Below are positions 7,253-14,584 of a DNA stretch of 39,267 nucleotides, in pieces. The stretch is taken from the NCBI GenBank assembly GCA_016282095.1, contig JAEEJW010000161.1, positions 1-39,267 on the forward strand, read 5' to 3'. Under the pieces are notes generated by a model. It worked only from the letters and a program-made list of their open reading frames with translations, was not told where the DNA came from and did no database searches. The stretch is from Ruminiclostridium sp. GTDB taxonomy: Bacteria > Bacillota > Clostridia > Oscillospirales > Ruminococcaceae. Numbering within the stretch: position 1 is the first letter of the stretch; every line of letters begins with the position of its first letter. The position numbers and the translations under genes were made by a program.

Positions 7253-7787
7253 AACCGTTGAAATCCATTCCGAGCCTGAGAGCCTTCATATTGGCTTCGA
7301 GCTTGTCTGCCTTCTTCGGCGGTATGCACTTTTTCAGTGCCTTTTCGATGACTGCTTCATCGGTAAGACCGATCTCCTTGAGCATCTTGCCGGCGAGGAT
7401 AATGTTCGCCATGCCCTTGAGACCGTTTTCGTTCGCCATTCCCGTAGCGGGGATGTAGAAGCACTTGATGTCGGTGCGGTCGCTTGTGCCTTCAACGAGC
7501 GTGCTGTCGATGAAAGCCATGCCGCCTGCCTTGACGGAGCCGATGAACTTGTCGAAGCTCGGGGTGTTCATTACCATGAGCTCGGTGGGGTTGAGGATAA
7601 GGGGCGAACCGATCGGCAGATCGGACAGCGTTACCGAGCAGTTGCAGGTACCGCCGCGCATCTCGGGGCCGTAGGACGGCAGCCACGATACTTCCTTGCC
7701 TGCGTAAAGTCCCGCGTAAGCTATGAGCTTGCCTGCGAACAGTATGCCCTGTCCGCCGAAGCCCGCAAGAAGAAATTCGTTCGTCAT
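7251..7787 (-). CDS. korC: 2-oxoacid:ferredoxin oxidoreductase, gamma subunit
   Basis: A 178-residue gamma subunit of a CoA-acylating 2-oxoacid:ferredoxin oxidoreductase. It begins FLLAGFGGQGILFAGKLIAYAG and has SYGPEMRGGTCNCSVTLSD, both hallmarks of the family. It works in a four-subunit complex with the three genes upstream, oxidising a 2-oxoacid and CoA to acyl-CoA, CO2 and reduced ferredoxin. Its ATG overlaps the beta-subunit stop (ATGA). The substrate could be 2-oxoglutarate or branched-chain 2-oxoacids (Kor versus Vor). The gene symbol follows the Kor naming only by convention. Confidence 0.92.
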   Translation of the reverse strand: MTNEFLLAGFGGQGILFAGKLIAYAGLYAGKEVSWLPSYGPEMRGGTCNCSVTLSDLPIGSPLILNPTELMVMNTPSFDKFIGSVKAGGMAFIDSTLVEGTSDRTDIKCFYIPATGMANENGLKGMANIILAGKMLKEIGLTDEAVIEKALKKCIPPKKADKLEANMKALRLGMDFNG

Positions 7788-8545
7788 TGTGCAGCCGCCT
7801 CCTTGTTCCTTACCGCGCCGTCTTTATAAACGCCCAGCGGATAGTAGGGTATCATGTCGTTCTTGAGTCTCTCGATAGCCTGTACCGGAGTAAGACCCCA
7901 GTTGGTCGGGCAGGTGGAGAGAACTTCGATGATAGAGAAGCCCTGCTTGTTCTTCTGATACTCAAAGCCCTTGCGTATAGCCGCCTTTGCCTTGCGGATA
8001 TTGGCGGGGTCGATAACGGTGACTCTCTGGGCGAGAGCAACGCCGTCGAGCTGGGACAGCATCTCGCACATCTTTACCGGGAAACCTTCGATATCGGTGT
8101 TTCTGCCGTAAGGTGTGGTCTGTGTGATCTGACCGGGCAGGGTGGTGGGCGCCATCTGGCCGCCTGTCATGCCGTAGGTCGTGTTGTTGATGAATATTAC
8201 GGTGATGTTCTCGCCGCGTGTGGCAGCGTGAACTGTCTCGGCAGTACCGATAGCAGCGAGGTCGCCGTCACCCTGATAGGTGAATACGAACTTGTCGGGG
8301 TTGGCTCTCTTGACGCCGGTAGCTACTGCCGGAGCGCGTCCGTGAGAAGCCTCCATCATATCGCAGTTGAAGTAGTCATAAGCCATTACCGAGCAGCCTA
8401 CGGGACATACGCCTACCGTATCGCCCTCGATACCCATTTCGTCAATGACCTCGGCAACAAGGCGGTGAACTATACCGTGTGTGCAGCCGGGGCAGTAATG
8501 CAGATACGCGTCAGTGAGCGCGTGAGGTCTCTTGAATTCGGGCAT
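7784..8545 (-). CDS. korB: 2-oxoacid:ferredoxin oxidoreductase, beta subunit (TPP-binding)
   Basis: About 253 residues. HYCPGCTHGIVHRLVAE near the N-terminus supplies the CxxC typical of this subunit. The thiamine-diphosphate/Mg motif is seen as YQGDGDLAAIGTAETVHAA, ending in INNTTYGMTGGQMAPTT. It holds the active site of the complex. The ATG at 8545 overlaps the alpha-subunit stop (TGATG). A GTG one codon upstream is equally possible, since GGGAGG lies 6 or 9 nt before them. The genes run in the order delta, alpha, beta, gamma with overlaps throughout. Confidence 0.93.
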   Translation of the reverse strand: MPEFKRPHALTDAYLHYCPGCTHGIVHRLVAEVIDEMGIEGDTVGVCPVGCSVMAYDYFNCDMMEASHGRAPAVATGVKRANPDKFVFTYQGDGDLAAIGTAETVHAATRGENITVIFINNTTYGMTGGQMAPTTLPGQITQTTPYGRNTDIEGFPVKMCEMLSQLDGVALAQRVTVIDPANIRKAKAAIRKGFEYQKNKQGFSIIEVLSTCPTNWGLTPVQAIERLKNDMIPYYPLGVYKDGAVRNKEAAAQ

Positions 8546-9612
8546 CACTCATTACCTCCCATTTCTTTGATCTTTGCGAGTATCTCCGACGGTGCGGGGA
8601 TAACGCCGCCTGTCCTGCCGAAGAACTCAACGGGACGCGAGCAGTTGATAGCGAGCTTGACGTCGTCTATCATCTGACCCATGGACATCTCGACGGTGAG
8701 GACCTTCTTTGCGTTCTTCACAGCGTCGTTCAGTTCCTTTACCGGGAACGGATACAGGGTAACGGGTCTGAATACGCCCGCCTTGATGCCCTGCTTGCGT
8801 GCTTCGTCCACTGCGGACTTTGCGAGTCTCGCTGTTGAGCCGTAAGCAACGACAACGATATCCGCGTCTTCGCAGTAGTCTGCCACAGCCCTGGTCTCGT
8901 TCTCCTCGACCTGCTTGTAGCGCTCGTAACGTGCTCTGATCTTATCCTCAAGCTCGGGAGCCTGGAGATAGAGGGAGTTGATGATATTGTGCTTACGGCT
9001 GTTCTTGTGGCCGTTCGCAGCCCAGGGCTTGCCGGAAGCGTCCGACATAACGATCTCAGCGTCGTCGAAAGCAACGGGCTCCATCATCTGACCCAGCAGA
9101 CCGTCCGCGAGAACTACCGCAGGCATTCTGTACTTGTCGGCGAGATCGAAGGCGCGTGTTACGCAGTCCGCCATTTCCTGAACGGTGGAGGGAGCAAGCA
9201 CGATGATGTGGTAGTCACCGTGGCCTACGCCCTTGGTGATCTGATAATAGTCTGCCTGAGAAGGCTGGATACCGCCGAGTCCGGGGCCTCCGCGCATTAC
9301 GTCGATGATGACGCAGGGAAGATCGGCACCCGCGATGTAGGAGATACCCTCGGATTTAAGGGAGATTCCGGGAGACGAAGAAGATGTCATGCAGCGGATA
9401 CCGGAGCCTGCGCAGCCGTATACCATATTTATTGCCGCGACTTCGGATTCTGCCTGTAAGAATACTCCGCCGACCTTGGGCATTCTCTTGGAGAGATATG
9501 CCGCGATCTCGGTCTGAGGGGTTATCGGGTAACCGAAGAAGCACTTGCAGCCGGCGCGCAGAGCGGCCTCCGCCAGAGCCTCGTTACCTTTCATCAAGCT
9601 CTTTTCAGCCAT
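8545..9612 (-). CDS. korA: 2-oxoacid:ferredoxin oxidoreductase, alpha subunit
   Basis: A 355-residue alpha subunit of the VorB/KorA type. The N-terminal pyrimidine-binding domain has LMKGNEALAEAALRAGC, FFGYPITPQTEIAAYLSKR and AESEVAAINMVYGCAGSG. The central part has MTSSSSPGISLKSEGISY and DVMRGGPGLGGIQPSQADY. The C-terminal domain II contains VVVAYGSTARLAKSAV and EMSMGQMIDDVKLA. It overlaps the ferredoxin subunit gene by 8 nt. The pattern is that of the separate-subunit enzymes, not the large fused pyruvate:ferredoxin oxidoreductase. Confidence 0.94.
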   Translation of the reverse strand: MAEKSLMKGNEALAEAALRAGCKCFFGYPITPQTEIAAYLSKRMPKVGGVFLQAESEVAAINMVYGCAGSGIRCMTSSSSPGISLKSEGISYIAGADLPCVIIDVMRGGPGLGGIQPSQADYYQITKGVGHGDYHIIVLAPSTVQEMADCVTRAFDLADKYRMPAVVLADGLLGQMMEPVAFDDAEIVMSDASGKPWAANGHKNSRKHNIINSLYLQAPELEDKIRARYERYKQVEENETRAVADYCEDADIVVVAYGSTARLAKSAVDEARKQGIKAGVFRPVTLYPFPVKELNDAVKNAKKVLTVEMSMGQMIDDVKLAINCSRPVEFFGRTGGVIPAPSEILAKIKEMGGNE

Positions 9613-9826
9613 TGTCCTTACCTCCCTTTACCGTGATAGCGCAGTCCGGGCACATCATCGCACACATCGCGCACGCTATGCAAGCGTCGTCGTCGGTGCA
9701 GTGAGCGGTGTAGTAGCCCTTCTTGTTGAGCTTTTCCTGTTGGATCTCGACTATCTTCTTGGGACAGGCTGTTACACACAGCCCGCAGCCCTTGCAGCGG
9801 TCGAATTCAACTTCCATTTTTGCCAT
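9605..9826 (-). CDS. korD: ferredoxin-type delta subunit (2 x 4Fe-4S)
   Basis: A 73-residue bacterial-type ferredoxin with two cluster motifs, CKGCGLCVTACP and CIACAMCAMMCPDC. It takes electrons from the thiamine centre and passes them to free ferredoxin. AAAGGAAG lies upstream of the ATG (the second Met, MEVEFDR, is a possible alternative). It is the first of the four oxidoreductase subunits, following the DUF6440 gene by 36 nt. Confidence 0.93.
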   Translation of the reverse strand: MAKMEVEFDRCKGCGLCVTACPKKIVEIQQEKLNKKGYYTAHCTDDDACIACAMCAMMCPDCAITVKGGKDNG

Positions 9827-9862
9827 TGACCATACTTCCTTTCTTTATTTTATATCACCTTT

Positions 9863-10054
9863 TTATCTGGTTTGATAAACGATTGGTTTTCCGTCGGGAG
9901 CAAGCAGGGGAGTGATCCCCGCTCCGTATCCCGATTTCCATGTGAGATAAGCGACACCTGTCACTTTATCTACGAGTATCTGGCAGGCGCCGGTATCCTT
10001 GAAATCGGAGCCTTCCTTATGCACTACGATGAAACGGTCGGTCTCTTTACTCAT
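9863..10054 (-). CDS. DUF6440-like small protein
   Basis: A 63-residue protein. The pattern RFIVVHKEGSDFKDTGACQI, then VDKVTGVAYL and GAGITPLLAPDGKPIV, fits the small DUF6440 family, whose function is unknown. It has no signal peptide or transmembrane segment. It lies between the P-loop NTPase (about 24 nt) and the ferredoxin gene (36 nt) on the same strand, so it is part of the oxidoreductase transcription unit. AGGAGG precedes the start. Confidence 0.8.
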   Translation of the reverse strand: MSKETDRFIVVHKEGSDFKDTGACQILVDKVTGVAYLTWKSGYGAGITPLLAPDGKPIVYQTR

Positions 10055-10078
10055 AAAACCTCCTTCATTCGGCTTCGA

Positions 10079-10741
10079 TCAGTCCTGCTCCCATGCCGTG
10101 CGGACATACCGCTTTACGATATACGGAGCGGGAGCTTCCTCCGGCATTGCGCTCTTTATCGCGCAGGTCGCCGTTATCGGCAGTCCGGTGAGCTCCGAGA
10201 CCTTCTGCGCGAAGGACAGGGACTCGCGGACGGTCCCGAGAGTAGTCTCCGTGCCGAGGGTCGAATTGTTTACTATGCCGGTGCAGCGCACACCGCCCGA
10301 GAACTCGATCTCGCGCATGACCTGCGCGGCTTCTTCGGGTTCCTTCGTGAGGTAGCGGTATCTGTTGATGACATACAGCACGTCCTTGTCGGCGGTACTG
10401 TTTATCAGCGGGGCGAAGCGGCCGAGAGCCTTGGCACCCTCATCATCGCCGCCCACGTCTATGACGATGTGGGTGCCGCTTTTCAGCAGGCTTTCCAGCG
10501 GTATGTTCAGCGAGGGTATGTCGAGGTTGGTGTTTGCGTAGACCGGCGCGAATATGTCTATGCCGCGCTCATCGAAAAGTCCCCTGAAATCTGCGGTGCG
10601 GAAGTAGGGGTTCACGATGTCGAGGTCTATCACCGTGCATTTTTCTCCGCTTTCCGCGATATCGAGGGCGATATTCACCGAGAGATTGGTCTTTCCCGAG
10701 CCGTAGTGACCCGTCACGACCGTAAGTTTCTTATGTATCAT
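10079..10741 (-). CDS. P-loop NTPase, ParA/MinD-like (SIMIBI)
   Basis: The ORF track starts at 11023, inside the upstream gene. The supported start is the ATG at 10741, overlapping the zinc-ribbon gene's stop by one base. The resulting 220-residue protein begins MIHKKLTVVTGHYGSGKTN, a Walker A loop GHYGSGKT in a ParA/MinD-like context, followed by VIDLDIVNPYFRTADF. HIVIDVGGDDEGAKAL forms the Walker B/switch region and LYVINRYR a later strand. It lacks the deviant KGGxGKT lysine of true ParA. Its partner is unknown. Being fixed in the oxidoreductase unit suggests a role in assembly or regulation of that complex, which is inference. Confidence 0.75.
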   Translation of the reverse strand: MIHKKLTVVTGHYGSGKTNLSVNIALDIAESGEKCTVIDLDIVNPYFRTADFRGLFDERGIDIFAPVYANTNLDIPSLNIPLESLLKSGTHIVIDVGGDDEGAKALGRFAPLINSTADKDVLYVINRYRYLTKEPEEAAQVMREIEFSGGVRCTGIVNNSTLGTETTLGTVRESLSFAQKVSELTGLPITATCAIKSAMPEEAPAPYIVKRYVRTAWEQD

Positions 10742-11268
10742 CACATCATCCCGAACATCTGCATCAGGGCCATTGTGCCCTGACCGTATCTGTAGCCGCC
10801 GCTGCGCTCTATGTAGTTTATGAGCGAAGAGCCCAGAGCAGCGAAGATGCCGCTGAACACGATCATCATGATAATTGCGAGGCCTATGGAAATGGCTTCG
10901 ACGATCAGCATAGCCTTGCAGTATCTCTTCCTGCTCTCGGGGCCGTCGCCGAATCCCCATACGAACAGGAATATAAGGCTTATGAGTCCGAAGAATGTGG
11001 TCACGATTATAGTGCCGACCCACGAACCGAGGGACATCTCTTCCTGCGGGCGCTGAATGGGCTGTGCGTAGTTATATGCCGGCGGAGGCGGAACGGGAGC
11101 TCCGGGCTGCTGCTGAGGCTGTTGGTAACCCTGAGCAACGGGGTTGGGGTTAGCGTTTGTGTACTGCGGAGCTTCCGGGGGTATGCTGGCGACATTCTCG
11201 CCGCATCTTGTGCAGAATCTTTCGTCGTCCATAAGGAAGTTGCCGCATCTTGTGCATCTTTTAGCCAT
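10741..11268 (-). CDS. zinc-ribbon membrane protein
   Basis: The start is set at the ATG at 11268, 19 codons inside the ORF-track entry, because AAGGAG lies just upstream and the product then begins MAKRCTRCGNFLMDDERFC. The protein has 175 residues. Two CxxC pairs (CTRCG and CTRCGE) form an N-terminal zinc ribbon. A Pro/Gln-rich linker (about residues 30-75) follows, then two transmembrane helices (GTIIVTTFFGLISLIFLFVW and a second near residue 120). The C-terminus is Met/Gly-rich. The function is unknown. It is the first gene after a strong promoter, heading the unit that includes the 2-oxoacid oxidoreductase. Confidence 0.8.
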   Translation of the reverse strand: MAKRCTRCGNFLMDDERFCTRCGENVASIPPEAPQYTNANPNPVAQGYQQPQQQPGAPVPPPPAYNYAQPIQRPQEEMSLGSWVGTIIVTTFFGLISLIFLFVWGFGDGPESRKRYCKAMLIVEAISIGLAIIMMIVFSGIFAALGSSLINYIERSGGYRYGQGTMALMQMFGMM

Positions 11269-11313
11269 GTTTTCTTCTCCTTTCCGGTGAGGAAAATATA
11301 AATCGTACACTAT

Positions 11314-11342
11314 ATAATAACACATTTCCGCAGAAAATGCAA
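11314..11342 (-). promoter_or_regulatory. promoter of the oxidoreductase unit
   Basis: Minus strand: TTGCAT (11337-11342), 17 nt, TATTAT (11314-11319). It drives the unit beginning with the zinc-ribbon gene. It is back to back with the polA promoter 140 nt away. Confidence 0.75.
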
Positions 11343-11419
11343 CACTTTTTTGCGTTTTATTTGTAAATCAGTGAATTGTCCCATAATTGAGTTGAAAAAA
11401 GGAAAAAAATATGCTATAA

Positions 11420-11440
11420 GCGCGGAGCCCGCGCCCCCGA
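11420..11440. repeat. short stem-loop repeat, isolated copy
   Basis: GCGCGG-AGC-CCGCGC, then CCCCGA, between the divergent promoters of the oxidoreductase unit and polA. It is the only member not near one of the larger repeat elements, showing that the hairpin can occur alone. Confidence 0.6.
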
Positions 11441-11483
11441 TATTATCCCGGAAAGTTCTGAATAATTTTTATTTTCTTCTCCA

Positions 11484-11512
11484 TTGAATTTTTCTTCTAT
11501 ATATGTTATAAT
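11484..11512 (+). promoter_or_regulatory. promoter of polA
   Basis: TTGAAT (11484-11489), 17-nt spacer, TATAAT (11507-11512), with an extended -10 (TGTTATAAT). The predicted start is about 30 nt before the polA ATG. Confidence 0.8.
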
Positions 11513-11550
11513 AATATTCAACGTGTTCCGCGATGAAAAGGAGGGCATTT

Positions 11551-14037
11551 ATGAAACTGCTCGTTATAGACGGAAACAGCATAATCAACCGCGCGTTCTA
11601 CGGCATAAGGCTGCTCTCGAACAAAAAGGGAGTCTATACCAACGCCGTGACCGGGTTCATGAATATCTATCTGAAGCTGACCGAAGCATACAAGCCCGAC
11701 GGCGCTGCGGCAGCCTTCGACCTGAAAGCTCCCACGTTCCGGCATAAGATGTACGACGGGTACAAGGCGGGTCGCCGCCCTATGCCCGAGGAGCTTGCGA
11801 TGCAGATGCCGCTGGTGAAGGACATACTCCGTGCTATGGGCGTAAAGGTCGTTGAATGTGAGGGATTCGAGGCCGACGATATCCTCGGCACGCTGTCCCG
11901 CGCCGTAGCCGGAGCAGGCGGCGAGTGCATACTTGCCACCGGCGACCGTGACTCGTTCCAGCTCGTTACCGACAGGACTTTTGTAAACCTCGCCTCAAAC
12001 AAGGAGGACATACTGTTCACACCGGACAAGATACGCGAGGTCTACGGCGTGGAGCCTGCCGAGATGCTTGAAGTCAAGGCTCTCATGGGCGACCCCAGCG
12101 ACAATATACCCGGAGTGCCGGGAATAGGCGAAAAGACCGCTCTTTCCCTGATACAGAAGTACCATTCGACAGAGCGGATATATGCGGACACAGAGGCGCT
12201 GGAAGTATCGAAGGGCGTAAAGGAAAAGCTGGTGAAGGGCAAGGAGAGCGCGGAGCTTTCCCGCAAGCTGGGAATGATATGCCTTGAAGCCCCGATAGAC
12301 ACGGACCCCACGCATTACCTGTACGGGGAGCGCGATGAAGCGAAGCTGGCATCGATACTGACAGAGCTTGAAATGTTCTCGGTGCTGAAAAAGCTGAAAG
12401 TCTCCGCGGGAGCGATAGACGCGGCCTCCGCGGAAGCCGCCGCCCGGGAGAAGGAAGACACCGCTGTCCGCGCCGATATCCCGGAGCTTGACGGAAGCGT
12501 GCCGGACTACTGGCTCGACCCTGAGGGGAAGCTGTGGAAGTTCGTGAACGGCGGGGTCAGCGAAGCCGCCGCTGCGGAGCTGTCGGACGGTTCTCCGAAG
12601 CGCACTGCCGATATGAAAGCCATGATGACTGCGCTGAACTGCGAAATAAACGGCGTTGTGTTCGATTCGGCGCTTGCCGCCTATCTGCTGGAGCCCGACG
12701 CTGCGGATTACTCGCCCGAAAGGCTCTGCGCCGCATACAAGGTGCCTTACGGTGAGGGCGGGGCGAAAGCCGTTCATGATCTGAACCGCGTCCTGAACGC
12801 GGAACTCTGTGCGCAAGGCATGGACAGACTGCTTCATGAGATCGAGATACCGCTTGCCGGAGTGCTGGTGGATATGGAACGGCAGGGTATAGCGGTGGAC
12901 AGGGAAGCTCTTGTGAGCTTCGGAAAGCGGCTCTCCGACGAGGCCGACGAGCTGGAGCAGAAGATATTTGTCTGCGCGGGTCATGCTTTCAATATCGGTT
13001 CCCCGAAACAGCTCGGGCAGGTACTTTTTGAAGAACTGGGGCTCCCCCACGGGAAAAAGACCAAGACAGGCTGGTCAACCAACGCGGAAGTCCTTGAACA
13101 GCTTATCGGCAAAGATCCGATAATAGACCTGATAATGCGCTGGAGGGCTGTAACGAAGCTGGATTCCACCTACGCGAAAGGTCTCCTTGCCGAGATAGCG
13201 GAGGACGGCCGCATACACACCACGTTCAAGCAGACCGAGACCCGCACGGGCCGCATTTCCTCGGCCGAGCCGAATATACAGAACATTCCGGTGAGAACGG
13301 AGCTGGGACGCGAGTTCAGGCGCTTCTTCACCGCAAAGGAAGGCTGCCTGCTGGTGGATGCCGACTACTCGCAGATCGAGCTGCGCATACTCGCGCACCT
13401 GTCCGGAGACCCGAACATGATAGCGGCTTTCCGCAGCGGTGAGGATATCCACACCGTGACGGCGTCGCAGGTGTTCGATATGCCCGTAAAATGGGTCACC
13501 CCGGAGATGCGCCGGAGCGCCAAGGCCGTGAATTTCGGCATCGTCTATGGGATAGGGGCTTTCTCCCTCTCGAAGGACATCAATGTTTCGGTCCCGCAGG
13601 CCGACGCGTATATAAAATCCTACCTTGCCAAATACAGCGGAGTTGACGAATTCATGAAGAAGACCGTTGCCGAAGGTACGAAGAACGGGTATGTCTCCAC
13701 GATGTGGGGACGCAGGCGCTATATCCGCGAGCTTGCCGCAACCAACAAGAATGTCCAGGCGCTGGGCAGGCGCATGGCAATGAATGCGCCGGTGCAGGGG
13801 ACAGCGGCGGATATAATCAAGCTGGCCATGATAAAGGTGTATAACCGTCTGAAAGCCGAGGGGCTCGACGCACGGCTCATATTGCAGGTACACGACGAGC
13901 TTATTGCGGAAGCCCGTGAGGACTGCGCGGAGAGAGTCGCGGAGATTATTGCCTCGGAAATGGAGCACGCGGCGGAGCTGAAAGTCCCGCTGACAGTAGA
14001 AGCAAAGACAGGCAGGAGCTGGTATGATGCACACTGA
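11551..14037 (+). CDS. polA: DNA polymerase I without a proofreading site
   Basis: The start is at 11551 rather than 11533: AAGGAGG lies 6 nt upstream and the product begins MKLLVIDGNSIINRAFYGI. 828 residues. Residues 1 to about 290 are the 5'-3' exonuclease, with CEGFEADDILGTLSR, ATGDRDSFQLV and GDPSDNIPGVPGIGEKTA. Residues about 300-450 occupy the place of the 3'-5' exonuclease but are short and lack its metal-binding Asp/Glu motifs. The polymerase domain has motif A DADYSQIELRILAHLSGD, O-helix RRSAKAVNFGIVYG and motif C LQVHDELIAE. It acts in repair and Okazaki-fragment maturation. It overlaps rimI by 14 nt. Confidence 0.97.
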   Translation: MKLLVIDGNSIINRAFYGIRLLSNKKGVYTNAVTGFMNIYLKLTEAYKPDGAAAAFDLKAPTFRHKMYDGYKAGRRPMPEELAMQMPLVKDILRAMGVKVVECEGFEADDILGTLSRAVAGAGGECILATGDRDSFQLVTDRTFVNLASNKEDILFTPDKIREVYGVEPAEMLEVKALMGDPSDNIPGVPGIGEKTALSLIQKYHSTERIYADTEALEVSKGVKEKLVKGKESAELSRKLGMICLEAPIDTDPTHYLYGERDEAKLASILTELEMFSVLKKLKVSAGAIDAASAEAAAREKEDTAVRADIPELDGSVPDYWLDPEGKLWKFVNGGVSEAAAAELSDGSPKRTADMKAMMTALNCEINGVVFDSALAAYLLEPDAADYSPERLCAAYKVPYGEGGAKAVHDLNRVLNAELCAQGMDRLLHEIEIPLAGVLVDMERQGIAVDREALVSFGKRLSDEADELEQKIFVCAGHAFNIGSPKQLGQVLFEELGLPHGKKTKTGWSTNAEVLEQLIGKDPIIDLIMRWRAVTKLDSTYAKGLLAEIAEDGRIHTTFKQTETRTGRISSAEPNIQNIPVRTELGREFRRFFTAKEGCLLVDADYSQIELRILAHLSGDPNMIAAFRSGEDIHTVTASQVFDMPVKWVTPEMRRSAKAVNFGIVYGIGAFSLSKDINVSVPQADAYIKSYLAKYSGVDEFMKKTVAEGTKNGYVSTMWGRRRYIRELAATNKNVQALGRRMAMNAPVQGTAADIIKLAMIKVYNRLKAEGLDARLILQVHDELIAEAREDCAERVAEIIASEMEHAAELKVPLTVEAKTGRSWYDAH

Positions 14038-14431
14038 CAAGGATATAGCGTTCATAGCGTCGGTAGAGTACGAATGTTTCAGCGAGCCGTGGGACGAGCA
14101 GACCGTCCGCGCCGTTGCTGACGACCCCGACGGGATATGTGTCTATATGCCGGGAACGGGCTACGCTCTCGGCAAGACGGCAGCCGACGAGGCCGAGCTC
14201 TACCGCATAGCCGTTGTCCGCAGCCGCCGCAGGCTGGGCTTCGGAGGAATGATACTCGACGAGTTTCTGAAAGCGTGCCGTGAGCACGGCGCGGCAAGGG
14301 TATTCCTCGAAGTGCGGAGCAGAAATGTTCCGGCGATAGCCTTATATGAACGGAAAGGCTTTGTACGCATCGGAGTCCGCAGGGGCTACTATCCCGATGA
14401 TGACGCGGTTATGTACGAATCGGAACTTTAA
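14024..14431 (+). CDS. rimI: ribosomal protein S18-alanine N-acetyltransferase
   Basis: A 135-residue GNAT protein. ELYRIAVVRSRRRLGFGGMIL is the acetyl-CoA-binding strand and loop; VFLEVRSRNVPAIALYERKGF is the typical RimI end, with the EVR and N.A..LY residues. It is expected to acetylate the N-terminal alanine of ribosomal protein S18. AGGAG lies 6 nt before the first of two adjacent ATG codons. The start lies inside the 3' end of polA, so translation is coupled. A general GNAT of other specificity cannot be fully excluded. Confidence 0.82.
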   Translation: MMHTDKDIAFIASVEYECFSEPWDEQTVRAVADDPDGICVYMPGTGYALGKTAADEAELYRIAVVRSRRRLGFGGMILDEFLKACREHGAARVFLEVRSRNVPAIALYERKGFVRIGVRRGYYPDDDAVMYESEL

Positions 14432-14517
14432 TATTTCTCTGTTCCTGTCAATAATTCTCTGCCTTTGTGAAAAATGGAGAAATTTTCCTCATTTTCAGAA
14501 AAAATATAGTAAAAGTA

Positions 14518-14546
14518 TGGACAAAAAGCGTATTCTGTGATAGAAT
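14518..14546 (+). promoter_or_regulatory. promoter of the chemotaxis transducer
   Basis: TGGACA (14518-14523), 17 nt, TAGAAT (14541-14546), with an extended -10 TG. It is SigA-like rather than the flagellar sigma type. Confidence 0.65.
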
Positions 14547-14584
14547 AATTGTATATAGTATTATCCATACCGGAGGATAGTTAT

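Noticed and set aside
11995-13050. 351-codon antisense ORF in polA
   Set aside because: Lies entirely within the well-supported polA reading frame.
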